64,000 bases of DNA from Mrakia gelida (lineage: Eukaryota; Basidiomycota; Tremellomycetes; Cystofilobasidiales; Mrakiaceae): contig BRON01000012.1 in NCBI GenBank assembly GCA_024345305.1, positions 186,001-250,000 of the forward strand, written 5' to 3'. Below the pieces are notes generated by a model that saw only the letters and a program-made list of their open reading frames with translations, had not been told where the DNA came from and ran no database searches. Of the stretch, positions 9,158-26,060 are shown one piece after another. A program made the position numbers and the translations under genes. How positions within the stretch are numbered: the first letter of the stretch is position 1; every line of letters begins with the position of its first letter.

Positions 9158-11053
9158 CTAGTTCTTCCTCATCCTCTTCTTAAACCTCTCCATCACCACC
9201 ACATCCGTCGCCATCTCTGCCTTCCCACCCTTCGCTCCCGCCGCTCCTCCCTGAGGCTTGTTCGACGGCAGACCCTGAGCCTCTCGCTTCGCTTCCGCCA
9301 GAGCTTGCTGATCCGATTGGACTCGGGAGGAGGGGCGGTAGACTGATGGCGGCGAACGAGCGACGAAAACGAGGTGGAAGGGAGGTCGGAGTGAGGTGGG
9401 GATGGGAGGGTGGAGAAGGGACGAGGTGAGGGGAGGGGACGAAGAGGGCGTCAGTCATTTGAGCTGAAAGCGGTAAAAGAGGGAGAAAGAGACAAGAAGA
9501 GGAGCGAGGGAAGCGACGCACATCGAGCAGCAGCGAAATCGTTCTCGGCCTCCGTGGGTTCGATGAGGAGCTTCCTGGCTTCCAGCATGTCTCGCTTAGC
9601 CTTCTCGGTGTCCTCGATGTTCTTGAGACGGGCGCTGAAAGAAACACGAAGAAGAGGAAGAGAGGTCAGCGAAGGGCGAAGGACGAGCGAACGAACGACG
9701 CGAAAAGAAGCTCAAAGAGGGCAAAGCGAGAGCGAGAAAGAAGAGAGGAGAGACGTACTCCATTCCAAGATCGACCTCAGGAACTAAGAAAACAAGGGGG
9801 AAGGGAGGAAGGAAGGGTCAGCAAACCTCCTTCCTTCGTTCGAACATTCTCGACGCGTCGAGCCTCTCCTCCAACCCTTCGTCGCGAACGGGAACTCACT
9901 AGCAGTCAACATAGCCATCGAGTTCACCACGTTGCCCTCCTCGTCATCCTCTCCCTTCTGTTTCACCCTCTGCTCGTTCCTGTACTGCTCAGCGATAGCG
10001 TAGAGTTCCTCCTGAGGATCGAAGACGGCTGCCTTCTTGGCTGCTTCGGTCGCTGCATCGTCCGGTTCGAGAGCGACTCCGCCACGTCGTTTGAGGAGCT
10101 CGGCTTCGATGTAGGCCATCCTAGAGGTAGAAGCGAGAGTTAGGGTGGAGTGGGGAGGGACGGTCAGTGCGAGAGAGGGGAGGACGGCGAAGGTGTGGAG
10201 GATGGGAGGGAGAAGGAGGAAAGCTGGACGAACATGTGCTTGTCGACGTCGAGAGCGTTGGTTTGCTGGGTGAAGTTGGAGGCCTTGACTAGACGTTTCA
10301 TCTTTGCTGCTTCGTCGTCTGGTTGATGCGATCTGGAAGAAGAAGGGAGAGCGAGAGTCAGCTCAGCTTCGGCGAGGCGCGAAGGAGAAGGTGAATCGTG
10401 AGCTCGAAGGAGAGAGGAGCTGGGCTTGTAGGGCTGAAGGGGACCCGATACAATCCAGCGAGCCACATATATACCTGCCAGCCAGCTAGCCGAGTAATCG
10501 GCTGCTATATCCAAGCTCGAGAGAGACGGAGGAACGAAGCGGCACGAAGGGAAAGAAGGAGGAAGCTCAACTCACCCATCACCTCTCCCCTGCTTTAAAC
10601 CACCCGCCGTAACCTCCTCCCCTCCCCCCTCCTCTTCCTCATCATCCTCATCCGCTACGGGTTCCTCTCCCTCTTGCTGAGCCTGCTGCTGCTGCTTCTT
10701 CTTCCTCTTCTTGACCTCTCCTCGGTTGAGCTTCTCCAGGTCGAGTCCCTCCGCTTGTTTCCGGAATCGTCGAAGAGACATCAGGTCAGAGATCGTAGAT
10801 CTTTAGAAACCAAGAAAATACGAGAGTACGTCAGCATATACGCGCTCCAGAAGAGGGATGAAGAAGGAGGGAGGGAGGGAGGGAGTTGAGCTCACCCTAC
10901 GTTGGGCTCGTCGTCTTCGAGGTCACCCGTTGCTGGAGTCGTCGAGGAGGAAGGGTCTGCTGAGGAGGAGGCTTCTGCGTTGGTGGAGGAAGGGACCAGA
11001 GGAGAGTCCTCCTTGGATCGAACGTTCGCTGGACGGGTGCGTTTCTTGAACAT
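9158..11053 (-). CDS. Tls1 / C9orf78 (HCA59) family spliceosome-associated protein
   Basis: Starts at ATG 11053 (MFKKRTRPANVRSKEDSPLV) and ends at TAG 9160-9158 after the basic tail VVMERFKKRMRKN. The segments SLRRFRKQAEGLDLEKLNRG, FTQQTNALDVDKHM and MAYIEAELLKRRGGVALEPD give the core of the Hep_59 family. Human C9orf78 and fission yeast Tls1 in this family associate with the spliceosomal helicase Brr2. A Glu-rich low-complexity block (EDDEEEEGGGEE) follows the basic KKRKKKQQQQAQQ region. Further short exons read FDPQEELYAIAEQYRNEQRV and ARLKNIEDTEKAKRDMLEAR. About eight exons; not all boundaries were fixed. Nuclear location is inferred from family and basic clusters. Confidence 0.82.
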
Positions 11054-11219
11054 CCTGTAGGGAAGAAACTAACGGGGAAGGGAAGGAGGGGAAGGGGAGG
11101 GAGGTCGCGGTTAACGATTCTTAACTCCCAATTTAAATCAATCTTCATTAGGCTCGAAGGACTTCGCATCCTTTCGAGCTCGCAACTATCACCTTCTCTC
11201 CTTCTCTTCCTTCCCCAGC

Positions 11220-14200
11220 ATGGCTTCGTCTTGTAGGATCGTCTCCAAAGGAGTCATCCCAACCTTACTACGTCCATCGGCCAGGTCGATAGCTTCCTCT
11301 TCGTTCGTGCATAAGAGGTGAGTTGGAGGTGAAAATTGAAGGGAAAATGACGTACGAGAAGGAAGCTCATCTCTCCTTCTTCCTTTGATTCTTCCTTCAG
11401 ATCTGCCAGTCAAGATCGATACTCTACGATGCACTCGTTCTTCAAGAGGCAGGCAAACCTTCACCTTCGTCCTCCAACTTCAACCCCCTCCACTCTGGCT
11501 CTCGTGCGGTCTCTCCAAACTCGACCCTTCTCCTCCTCCCCTTCTCCAACCCCTTCTTCAACTCCTTCCCCTTCTCCCCCTCCTCGTCGTGAACCCTGTC
11601 CTTCACCCAACTGCCCAACGAACCTCCACCCCTCCTCAACTCCTCCAACTCCTCCACCGGATCCTCCTCCTCCGAGCTCCACTCCTCACGCCCATCCTTA
11701 CCGACTCGCCCTCTTCAACACCTACCCCGACTCCCTCCGTCGTCTCGCTTCAGGATTCCGCCACTCGGACCCTCACGCTCGCCCAACGAAATCCGACCTC
11801 CTCAAGCTTTCGGACTCCTTTTTCCAGAGGATGGGAATCCGATGGAGGTGGTGGACGACCAGAGGATTCAGGAAGTTCGGTCCCGACGAATGGAGTGCCG
11901 TCGTCAGTTGGGTCCTCGTAGGGCATCTAGGGTGGTTGGTGCTGGGAACGACGACCTTCTTCTGTATGGTCCTCTATACGGCGAATAGTCTGAGTCTGCA
12001 GGGTGAGTCTCCTTTTTGAGGGATTTGTAGGGAAGGAGGAGAGGCCAAGTCGAAGCTGACCGACCCTTTTCGATCCCTTCCCTCCCTCTTCGTCCCTCCG
12101 TCTTCCGTCTCTTCGTAGGCCACGTCGCTCGTCTACTTTCGGACTACTTCACTCAGGGATCAGGGATAACCGTCGTGTAAGTCTCAACCTCTCCTCTCGC
12201 TCCTCTGTTCCTTCCGTCTGTCCTCACCTCGACCTCTTCCTCGTCCTGACGCGTCTCTCTCCCTCTTCCCTTCCTCTCGCCCTTCCTCCTTCCGACAGCT
12301 TCGAATCCGCCCTCGTCCCCCACTTCTTCGACTCCACCATCTCCCTCCGAAACGTCTTCATCTCCCGTCGTCCCAAAGACACCTACCCTTCCCGACCTCC
12401 CTCGCCCAAACCCTCCACCTCCTCCTCGTCCATCTTCTCCGTCCTTCACCGTGGATCGTCCTCCCCGCCTGACAGACCTTCAGAGGACGACGAGGACGCC
12501 GTTGCTGTACTGGAGGAGACGGAAGAGGATACGAACTACTCGATGTTCGATCTGAACGTGGACTCGATCGACGTGACGTTGAGTTTTGTTAGTTGGTTGA
12601 ATGGGGAAGGGTTGGTGAAGAAGGCTGTTGTGAGAGGTGTTAGGGGTGTTATTGGTGAGTTCTCTATCTTCTAATCACCTCCCCGCTCGCACCTTCGAGT
12701 CTGTGTCGCCTTCGAGCCGAGTTTCGTTCAGCTCTCAACGCGTTCGCTCGAGCTGACCTCTTCTTTCCCTTCCTTCTCTTCGCCTCTTCTTTCCCTTTCT
12801 TCGCAACCACCAGATCGTCGCTGCGTCACCTGGGACCCAGCCGACCCTTGGGTTCCCTCGGAATGGCGTCACCCAAGTCAACCAGCCGACGGATCCTTCC
12901 ACCTCGACTCCCTCCAAGTCGAAGATCTCCTCTGCACCGTCTATCAGCCTGGAGACTTCAGACCTTACAACGTCAGCATCTTCAGAGCCGATATTGGAAC
13001 GTTCAGGAAGAAATGGCTGTTCTATGATTTCTTGGTGAGTCTCGAAGCGAAGAGAAATGAGGACGAAGGAAGGAGCAGCAGGGAAGTCGAATCGACGCGA
13101 CGAGATGGAGAGCTGACGACCTCTTCGCTTCGACGTTGGCCTCTTCGCTCGACATCAACAGTCGGCTCACTCGATAACAGGACAGTACGATAACTGCCTC
13201 TGCTCGCTCCACAAGCCTCAGCGGATCGGGAAGACGATGGGATCGGACGAGAAGGAAGGGAAGTCGAAACGAATGGTGAGTCGACCTCGAACGCGTCCTC
13301 CTCCCTCATCTCCCTCCTTCGTTGATACTTTCGCTGACCTGTTTTCCCTCTCCTCCGTTGCTCGTTTGCAGGCCCGTCTCCGAATTGACGGTCTCCCCAT
13401 CGACCACATCCAAGACACCACCGCCGGAGGTCCCCTCGCCTGGATCACCGCTGGGAAACTCGACGCCGTCTGCGACATCTCTTTCCCTTCCCACCCCTCC
13501 GACGAAGTCGACTTCTCCTCCGTCCTCACTGGAATCATCGACAACGTCAACGAGAACTTCTCTTCCTCCTCCTCCTCCTCCCCCAACGACGCCCTCCTCT
13601 CCGAAGAAGCTGCTCTCGCCGTCGAAGCTGCCTCGTCCTCCTCAAGCTCAAACGACGAAGGAAGCAAACGGAAGATCAACCCCGGTCAACGACCCCTGGG
13701 GAAACCTGCGCTGGTCGCTCCGGAGTGGCTGAGAGGGTTCGGGCTGGGAGGAGGGGCGGAGAGGGAGAGGGATCAGACGAGGGAGGTGGTGATGGATATT
13801 GATTTGAGGTTTAGGGATTTGAAGGCTGCTGTGCCGTTTAGGACGGGCGAGTTGAGCTATGTGAACTCGGCGCTGATTAGGCCGATTGTTGCGTTTATCA
13901 AGTGAGTGGAGGCTTCTTTCGGTTGGGATGGGTGGGAGGGAGAAGGAGGAGAGAGACGCGAGCTGACCGTTTCGTTTCGTTTCTTTTTCTTCCGCTTCGA
14001 ACTCCCTCAGTGCCAACCGAACGCTCCTTCCTATCCGGTGTCGAGTCGTGCAGGATCTGAGCGAGTTCGATGGTTCTTGGACGGTGAGTCTCGTTCGCCG
14101 TTCCCGCTCTCCCGTTTTCCGAATCACCCTCGCTGAACTCGTCCCTCCCTTTCCCTTCTTCTCAGCCCTTCGAGAGTGAGTCCACCCACCCTCTCTTCTC

Positions 14201-14474
14201 TCTCCTGTCCCTTTGTTTTCGAAGCTAATCCTCTGCTCTCTCTTTCGCCCCCACAGCCGGTCTCCTCGACGCAACCTCCGCCCAAGTCTACTCAGCCCTC
14301 GCCCATCACGTCTCCTCCCAATCCGCCAACACCCAGAGGATGAAGGCCGTCGGAGTCTGGTCCCTCCAGATGACCGCCGAGACGGTCGTGGGAGTCGTCA
14401 GATCAGCGCTGCTTCAGGGGAGGGAACTTGGCGGAGGAGGAGGGTTGGTCGACGAGGGAGTTCAGACGATTTAG
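11220..14474 (+). CDS. MDM31: Mdm31/Mdm32-like mitochondrial inner-membrane protein
   Basis: Needed for mitochondrial shape, nucleoid stability and lipid homeostasis in yeasts. I start it at ATG 11220: exon 11220-11317 joins in frame to 11401-12002. This makes an Arg/Ser-rich presequence (MASSCRIVSKGVIPTLLRPS, then SLQTRPFSSSP). The alternative Met at 11429 would lose half of it. A Pro-rich linker precedes the Mdm31 core (FQRMGIRWRWWTTRGFRKFG), the membrane segment VVSWVLVGHLGWLVLGTTTF, and an AsmA-like body (SGITVVFESALVPHFFDSTI; RRCVTWDPADPWVPSEWRHP; MDIDLRFRDLKAAVPF). The end is VDEGVQTI, then TAG 14472. A Ser-rich insert (about 12430-12480) and another near 13560-13670 look lineage-specific. 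Confidence 0.88.
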
Positions 14475-14740
14475 ATCCGACGACGCGTGGTTTGGTTCTT
14501 CACTCTCTCTCTTTTTGGGTTGTTCTTTTACATTATCATGATCGCTACGACCTCTCCCTCTGCTCGCACTCGGAAATCCTGCACGGATCCCAACGTGTGA
14601 CGCATAGAACTTCGAACCCGGCCTCCCCCGTCTCGCTCTCCTCCAGCCCAGCCATTCCGATATCCTCTCCCCTCCCCCCATCCTTTCATTCCAGTTCGCA
14701 CTGCTCAAGCTTTTTTACACCCCCCAACCACAACCCACTC

Positions 14741-16305
14741 ATGCCACGAGACATCTCCCCTGCCCTCTCCACCTCGCCCACCGTCTTCGACCCCGAAAAC
14801 AAGTCAGACGAAGGTCAAAACATCGACGACGACGAGAGCGGGAGGAGGACGAGCAGCACCGCGAGGTCTTTATCGTACTTGAGGGAAACGATCCCTCCTC
14901 GAAGCTTAACAGCTCCTCTGCTGTTCATTTCCCTGGCGTGTGGGATCTTGGATGCAACAACGTATGCGGATTTTGGGACGTTTGCTAGTAATCAGACTGG
15001 GTGAGTTCGAACGACGAGCGGGAGGGGGGAGAGGGAGGGAGGGGAGGGCTGAGTTGAGCTCGACTCGAGGGGCCGCTGGTTCTTCCCTCTTGCTTCTTCT
15101 CTCTCCCCCATCCCTTTCTTCCTGTCGCTCTCTCATCTCTTCGTTCTCGTCGACTAACTCTCCTCCCCTCTTCCATTCCTCGTCGTCTCCCGAAAATCAT
15201 CGAACGAACCACAGGAACACCCTCATCCTAACGCTCCTCCTCACCTCAACTCCCACCCCCTCCTCCTCTTCCACCAACTCGCCTCACATCCTCCCCACGG
15301 CCGTCTCCCTCCTCTCCTTTCTTCTCTTCGGGTTCGCCTTCGGACACATCGGACATTACTTCGGTCCGAGGAGGAGAGCGTGGTGGTTGGCTAGTTTGAC
15401 GATGCAGGTTTTGGCGGTGTTGATCCCGGGGGTGTTGATGGCTTTGGGGGTGGTGAGGATCGCTGGACAGGGAGGAGAGGGAGCCGAGGGAAGGGGGAAT
15501 GGGAAGGATTGGTTGGTGTTGGGATTGTTGGCTTCTGGAGCCGGAGCTCAGGTTGGAATGGTGAGTGTTTCACTTTTTTGCGTTCTTGGTTCGCGACGCG
15601 TCTCTTTCCGTGTAGATGGGTGCTTCGTTTCCTTCGTTTCTCCCTCTCCCTTCGTTCTTCTCGCTTGAGAAAGTCGAGCGAGGGGTTTCAATGGAGCTTC
15701 GGAAGAACGACGCAGAAGGGGTTCGACGTCATGTGCTGAGGGGATTTTGGTCGATTCGGAGGAGGACGAAGACCATTCGGATTCATCGGTGTCTTCCCTC
15801 AAATCCCCCTTCTCCCTCCTTCCTGACCCTCTTTCCCCTCCCTCCTTTCTTCTTTTACCAGGCCCGAACCTCCTCGAACCCCGAAATCCCCTCAGCAATG
15901 CTCACCTCCCCTCTCATCGACCTCCTCACCGACCGACACTTCTTTCGCCCACTTTTCCACCCTCTCGCTCGAGGTCGGAACGTTCGAACCCTCTACGTGA
16001 TCGCTCTCGTCGGGGGTAGTTTCTTGGGTGCTGGGATGCATAAATGGGGTGGAACGGAGACGGTGATGTGGGTTAGTGTTGGGTTGAGGGTGGTGGTGGT
16101 GGGTTGGGTGGGGTTCATCAAGGGGGAGACGACGGTCGAGGAGGGAAAGTCGACGAGTGGGTGTCTGGAGGCTCAGGATGGGAGGGGGAAGATGAAGGAG
16201 AGAGAGGAGGAGGGGCGGTCGAGGAGGGAGGTAGAGCCTGGAGCGGAGGTGGTGGTGAAGGAGGGAACGACGAAGGAGGAGTGTTCGAGTGGGAGGCCAT
16301 CGTGA
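14741..16305 (+). CDS. DUF1275 (YoaK-like) multi-pass membrane protein
   Basis: Three exons (14741-15000, 15215-15560, 15862-16305), 349 residues, all junctions in frame. The family signature is clear: LACGILDATTYADFGTFASN followed by QTGNTLIL. Membrane segments follow (TAVSLLSFLLFGFAFGHIGH, LASLTMQVLAVLIPGVLMAL, then NVRTLYVIALVGGSFLGAG). The loop PEIPSAMLTSPLIDLLTDR is typical of fungal members. The N-terminus is Ser/Asp-rich and cytosolic-looking. The C-terminus is a charged tail (MKEREEEGRSRREVEPG). Transport substrate is unknown for the family. Intron 2 is unusually long here (301 nt), and an internal frame stays open through it, so an intron-retained form would extend the loop. Confidence 0.85.
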
Positions 16306-16667
16306 ACGCGCTCCTCTCGTTTTCTTTCTTTCGACTCGGACAGTAGTAGTACGACTTCATGAATGACCTAACATACGAACGAGACTGAGATAAAGATAGA
16401 ATGACGTATACGAAGTGAGAAGAAAAGCGAAACGAGCGTGCTAGAAGTACATACACAGGGTGGGAGACCGAGAGCAGAGAAAACAACACCGAGATAGCGA
16501 GAAAACGTGGATAAGGTAAAAGCGAACCGAGGGTAAACTAAACGATCGAGAGGGGGATTACGAGGAGGGAAGGGGTACATTAAAGCCAGAGAGACGTGTA
16601 TATCAAGCGACGAGAAGAGAAACGTAAAACAAGAACCCCACCGACTCCCCTCCTCTCCTCCTCGGAA
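16306..16667. other. Convergent 3' ends
   Basis: The DUF1275 gene and the minus-strand kinase converge here. No gene is visible in these 362 nt. The plus strand is GA-rich from 16380 on. Confidence 0.5.
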
Positions 16668-20992
<4,325 letters not shown>

Positions 20993-21906
20993 TCCGTTGT
21001 TGCTGCTTTAGGCGAGAGGGGGTAGGAGTAAGGTCGAAGCTCCAGTTCTTGGAGAAGGGATAACGGAGGAGCTTGTCGAGAGTGCGAGAAGAGGCCGTCG
21101 AGAAGCAAAGGGAGGTGTGTCGTCGTTCGTTGGAGAGTCGAGGGTCGTGAAGTCGTTGCCGAGGAAGAGAGAGAGGGAGGAGCAGAACAACACCGGTGAA
21201 AGAGAAGAACCCGAAGAGAAGGATGAGGTTAAGGGTGTAATGAAATGCAGTCAGGTCAGGACTTTGTTGTAGGGACGAGAGGGGCGGGTCGAAGAGAGGT
21301 CAGTCGTCCGCCCAACTTTTGTTCGCCGCTTTCGGCACACGACAAGGGACTTGATCGAACAAAACACGTTGGAATGTTGTTTTGAGAGCTGCTGGGGAGG
21401 TGGCGAGAGCTCGTGGGTATCTGGACTGATGATGGCTGAGAGGGAGAGGTCGGCGAAGGGCTGATGGGAGGGAGGAGGGAAGGACGGTTGAGCTTCGAGC
21501 TCTTGCGTGGACAGAGATGGGCGATCTTGCGAGCTTTTGAGGATCCAGTCTGTCGAACAGGGCAAATATATAGCCCACAGGCGTCGTACGATGCTTCAGA
21601 CGAAGTTTCAGTAACGCTGGGAGAAGGTTGGGAGCCAGAGGAAGAAAGGAGGGCGCTGAGAGGGTGAGCTCGCGCGGAGGTGAGCTTGAGCTTGACGACG
21701 AGGGATAGAGTGACTTCTTCTCTCTCGCGGGAAGCTTTTCTCGAGTCGGAGTTGGGACGAAAGCAAGAGACGTCCAACTCGACCAGTAAAGATCAAGAGA
21801 TAAGAAATTCTTGCAGGATGTTCCCCTCCTTGGCCCCACCAATCGCTGCCCACCCTTCTCCCTTACCCCTCACCTTCACCTTCGCTCCCTCCCTCCCTCT
21901 CTGGAG
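20993..21906. promoter_or_regulatory. Divergent upstream region between the Gin4-like kinase and complex I subunit
   Basis: A 914-nt region that must contain both promoters and 5' UTRs. I see CT-rich blocks on the minus strand but no clear TATA box. The open frames inside (for example on the minus strand near 21256-21842) are Ser/Pro-rich with no recognisable domain, so I treat them as noncoding. Confidence 0.45.
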
Positions 21907-23749
21907 ATGACCCTTCGACCCATCCCTCCTCTGCTTCGTTCCCTTCCTCGACTCAGTACCCATCCCTTCCCTCTCGTTCGCTTCTCCTCCTCTCACGAAC
22001 CTCCTGCGACTCCTCCTGTTCCAGCTGGGAAGAGGGTTCGACCTCCAGATCGCGAGATCTCGACTGGTCCCATCAAACTCACGCACGCAACTCCAAGAGG
22101 ACACTACAACGTCACTCAGACAGCAGCGGAGGCTGATCCTTACCACGAGAAGGTCGACTTCTGGAGCAACCAGGCGTCGTACATGTTCTTCGGAGAGTGA
22201 GTAGAGCAAGGAGAAGAGCGAGCGGGGAAGGAGATGAACTCGAGCTCACCTTTCGTTTTCCCCTCTCCTTTTAACAGGATCTTCAGAGGTAAATTGCTCA
22301 CTACCAAGATCTACAGACTTCGCTCTATACTGACCTACCGTTCGCTTTCTTGCAACAGGATTCTGGGTCGTAGGAGAGCAAGCGTTCAGTGAGTCCCCAC
22401 ACCTTCCCCTCCACCCTCCCCTCATCCAACCAACCTCCCTCCCCTCGTTCGTCCAACCTTCTTACCCAGATCCTCGTAGCTGACCGCTTTCCCTCATCGC
22501 ACCGCCCTTCTTTACCTCTTCTCAGAACCAGTGAGAGCCTACCTTTCGTCGATCCTTGTCTGCGGCCCTTCTTCCTTCCTTCTCCGCTCGAAGCTGACAG
22601 CCCGACCTTCCTTCTTTCCCCTCTTCCTCGTCTTCTCGTTGTTTCTCAGGCCTACACCATCAAGTAGTGAGTCTCCGGTTCTTGATCCTATCCATCCTTG
22701 GATACGTCTCATCTCACTGACCTTTCGATCTTTATTCCTCGCTGCAGCCCGTTCGAGAAGGGACCTCTTTCGCCACGCTTCAGAGGAGAACACGCTCTTC
22801 GCCGCTACCCGACCGGGGAGGAGAGATGCATCGGTTCGTGCCCTCTTTCTTGGTTTAGACGAGTGAGGAACTACGCGGATATCTGTGCTCGGGCTAACCT
22901 TCCGTTCGAACTCGGCCTCAACAGCCTGCAAGCTCTGTGAAGCGATCTGTACGTCCATGTCTCCCGAGCTCATCATTCCCCCCTCTCGAGGCCTGGCAAC
23001 CACTCGTTCTCCCTCTTTACTCATTTCCACGAATGTCTCGTACAATGAACAGGCCCTGCTCAAGCTATCACGATCGAGAGTGAGCCGAGAGAGGATGGTA
23101 GCAGGAGGACGACGCGATACGGTGCGTCTCGTCGAGCTCTTCGCCCTCCCTCTTCAACATCGAACTCACAAGCTCTTCCCTCCTTGATTGACGAGCAGAT
23201 ATCGACATGACGAAGGTACGAAATCATCTTGTCCGTTTCTCATCATTCTCTCCGAGCTGACTTCCCATCTCGCTGTCGACGCGTCGTTCGTTCTCCTCCA
23301 GTGCATCTACTGTGGATTCTGTGAGTTCTCTCGATCCCTCTCTCCTCTCCGGGATCTATGCTGACGTCTTTTCTATCCCACAGGTCAAGAAGCGTGCCCC
23401 GTCGACGCCATCGTCGAAAGTGAGTCTCGTTTCTCTTCCTTTCGCGTCTTCCCTCTCCCACCCTGACGCATCCCTTCCCTCTCGCTTCGAACCTTCCAGC
23501 TCAGAACGCCGAGTTCTCGACCGAGACGAGAGAGGAACTGCTCTACAACAAGGAGAAGCTGCTGGAGAACGGAGACCGGATGGAGGCTGAGATAGCGGCG
23601 AATCTGTACGCCGATCATGTTCGTCCTCTTCTCCTCCCTCCCTTTCTCTCCCTTCTACCTCTTTCGTCGACGGTCACGGAGAAGTGGAATGGACGAAGCG
23701 CTGACTCGACTGTTATTTCTGTTTCTCGCTCCCTCAGGTCTACCGATAA
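21907..23749 (+). CDS. NADH:ubiquinone oxidoreductase 23-kDa (TYKY / NDUFS8) subunit
   Basis: Carries two 4Fe-4S clusters of the complex I Q module. Thirteen exons give 244 residues in one continuous frame: 21907-22196, 22278-22288, 22359-22388, 22526-22530, 22650-22666, 22748-22833, 22925-22948, 23053-23121, 23199-23215, 23302-23320, 23384-23419, 23500-23618, 23738-23749. The N-terminus is an Arg/Ser presequence ([20 protein letters not shown]). Then come [40 protein letters not shown] and both ferredoxin motifs: CxxCxxCxxxCP in [19 protein letters not shown] and again in [18 protein letters not shown]. It ends HVYR. Two micro-exons (11 and 5 nt) are required by the frame. Donors GTTCGT, GTACGT and GTGCGT are used beside GTGAGT. 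Confidence 0.95.
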
Positions 23750-26060
23750 GGTCTCGCTCATACTCGGACGGGGAGGAGGAGGTGGTTGGACGAGGTTGGA
23801 GCTGGCTGAGGGAGGATCGCTCGGTTTGGATAGTTCGAGTTGGAGATGTAGATATGTTATCGTTTCTTTCTTTTCGTTCGTGGAGAAGCTGGGAAGGATC
23901 GCGAGGGAGAGAAGATCGAGTGGCGAGCAAGTCCAACGCGTCGAAGCGAGCGAGAGAGTGAGAAAGTATGTTCTCAGGAAAACGAGCCGAGGTGTCTGAA
24001 GCTGGACGATGCTTATTTTCCGAGCATCTTCTTGTAGCAAAAAGAAGGGAGGCCTCGTCGAGCAGTGAACGAGACGAAACGGCTTCGAAATCTCGTCGTC
24101 GTTTTTTTGCGCGGCTGAAGTCCCAAGTCTACAAGGAGGGTGACTCGACCTAGCTCCAAGATATCCGTTCCGTCAAGATACGGATCGCGGCTACAAGCAA
24201 ACAGACGATGCGGAGACGATGGGAGGGTTCAGCGAAACGAAAACTGGATCTTCGGTCTCTCAGACGCGTCCCGAAGAGTGGCGAGCTGAAGCGTCGTTCA
24301 TTTGTTCTAGGAGCTGGGGTTGGATATCCGAGTTTGCCGAGGCGGAGAACCGACGTCGGGAAATGAGAGAGAGTCGAGAAAATCTAAGCGCTGAGGGAGA
24401 CGAGGGAAGGGCTGGCTGCAGCTTTTCGACAAGAAGAGAAGAAGGACGACGTGGGTTTGTTTACTTTTTTTTTTTTTGCTTGTCCTTTTTATCGTCCTGC
24501 TTCCGACGATCCATTGCGTTTCGAGCTATCAAAGGGTAGAGTTGAAAGGCTGTCGGCTCCCGATAGCTAATGAGATGATCTTCGCGTTTAGTTAACAGAA
24601 CGAGGAGGGTGCAGACGGGCGAGAAAGGAGATGAGTTGGAGACGACGAGCGCGTCGCATTTCTTCACTTCTCGAGCTTTTCTCGTCGAGTCTTTCGCCTG
24701 TTCTGGTATCAATCAAAGCTGTATACATCTAAGAGAGAGACGTCATCGTAGTGCGATATCGGCTCCCAGAAGCTGAGCTCGGAGAGAAACAGATGTGTCA
24801 AGAAACAACCGTCAAACTTCTCAACCAATTCCAACCTTTCTGTCTCTTGGGTCCTGTACAGACACGATCCTTTCCCCTTCCTGGCCTTCTCATTGTTGTA
24901 GGAGAGGCTGTATATACATCTCGTTGCCCTCCTCGAGCTGTTGTTGATTCTCGGAGGCTGTCGGTGGTCAAATTTGAGCCGCCCCTGCCCTTCACAAACG
25001 CCGGCGTTCGTCGCGTGTAAAACAGAACTGCGTCTTCGTTCTTCCACCTCCCCTTCCCTGCCTCGTCCCGTCTCGTCGCTGCTCTCTTCTCCTCGAAGGA
25101 CGAGAATATAGAGCCGAGAACTCGCCAAGGGTCGAAGCTCCAGGAACCGAGTGCCGAGTCTTCCAACTCCGTCGCCGCGACGATCCTTTCAAAGCTCGAT
25201 CGTTCGAGACGCGTCTCCTTGACCTCCTCGAATCTCGATCTCTCTCCCTCTCTTTGATCTCGAGAACCCCATCCAGAAGATGAGGCTTCCCCAAGAGAGA
25301 TCCTTCATGGGCATGTGTAAATTCGAGCACGATGGTCGCCCTTTCTGCCCCCCTTCTTCCTTGCTCCTCGTGCTTCTCGGCTACTGCTGTAAATCATCCT
25401 TCCCCCCTGCTTCCGCAAGGGCGGAGGTGAGGAGGCCGATAATAAAGTGGTTTAGGCTCGTGGGTCGCGTTGTTTCTGGGCTCTTCCCCAGCGAGAGATG
25501 AGAGAGGAAGATTTTCGAGCGTCGGAAGCACGCACCTCCCTCGATGTCCTTGAGCGTCGTAAGACCTTTCATTCGATCAGTGGGCGCAAGGGAGCAAAGA
25601 CATGGCGAAGTAGGTTCAACGACCAATTTGGCCCTCGGAAGGGAGAGGAAAGAGTTCCCTCCTTCCTCCACGTTTTCTGCCTTCAACCGTCAACTAGCCC
25701 TCCAGCTCTTTTCGCAGCTCTTTTGCTTCCCTCCCCTCCCTTCTCCTTCAACTCTTGCTCGAGCGCGTAGAGCAGGTTCTCGAGGACGACAGCGTGAGTG
25801 GCTCGTTCTCCTTCGCACATGGTCGCGAACAGGCTCGCTCGACAGGACCCACCTTTCCCTCCCTTGACTCCCCTTCGAGACCTTCCGAGCTAGGGAAGGG
25901 AGGGTCCAGCTGTCCTCTCATGGAATCAGCCCATCTCCCCACCCTACATCGCTGACCCAGTTTTCGTTCCCTCGTCTTTCTTTCGTCTTCTCTTCCTTCT
26001 CCTCAGCACACAATCCTTGGAATCCCAGACCTCCCTCCCCTTCCCTCCTCCTTACGCTCG
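23750..26060. other. Gene-poor stretch before the bHLH gene
   Basis: About 2.3 kb with no supported coding gene. The left part is the 3' UTR of the complex I gene. A T16-like run lies at about 24463-24478. From about 25640 the plus strand becomes strongly CT-rich with several CAG acceptor-like ends (for example near 26007), consistent with a long, possibly spliced leader for the bHLH gene. Open frames on the minus strand (24992-25330) are Arg/Glu-rich and resemble no domain. Confidence 0.45.

Noticed and set aside
14600..14640. TTCGAACCCGG resembling a tRNA B box
   Set aside because: No A box or stems at a suitable distance on either strand; it lies in the MDM31/DUF1275 gap.
24992..25330. 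112-codon minus-strand open frame
   Set aside because: Arg/Glu/Ser-rich with no pattern of a known family and no splice context.
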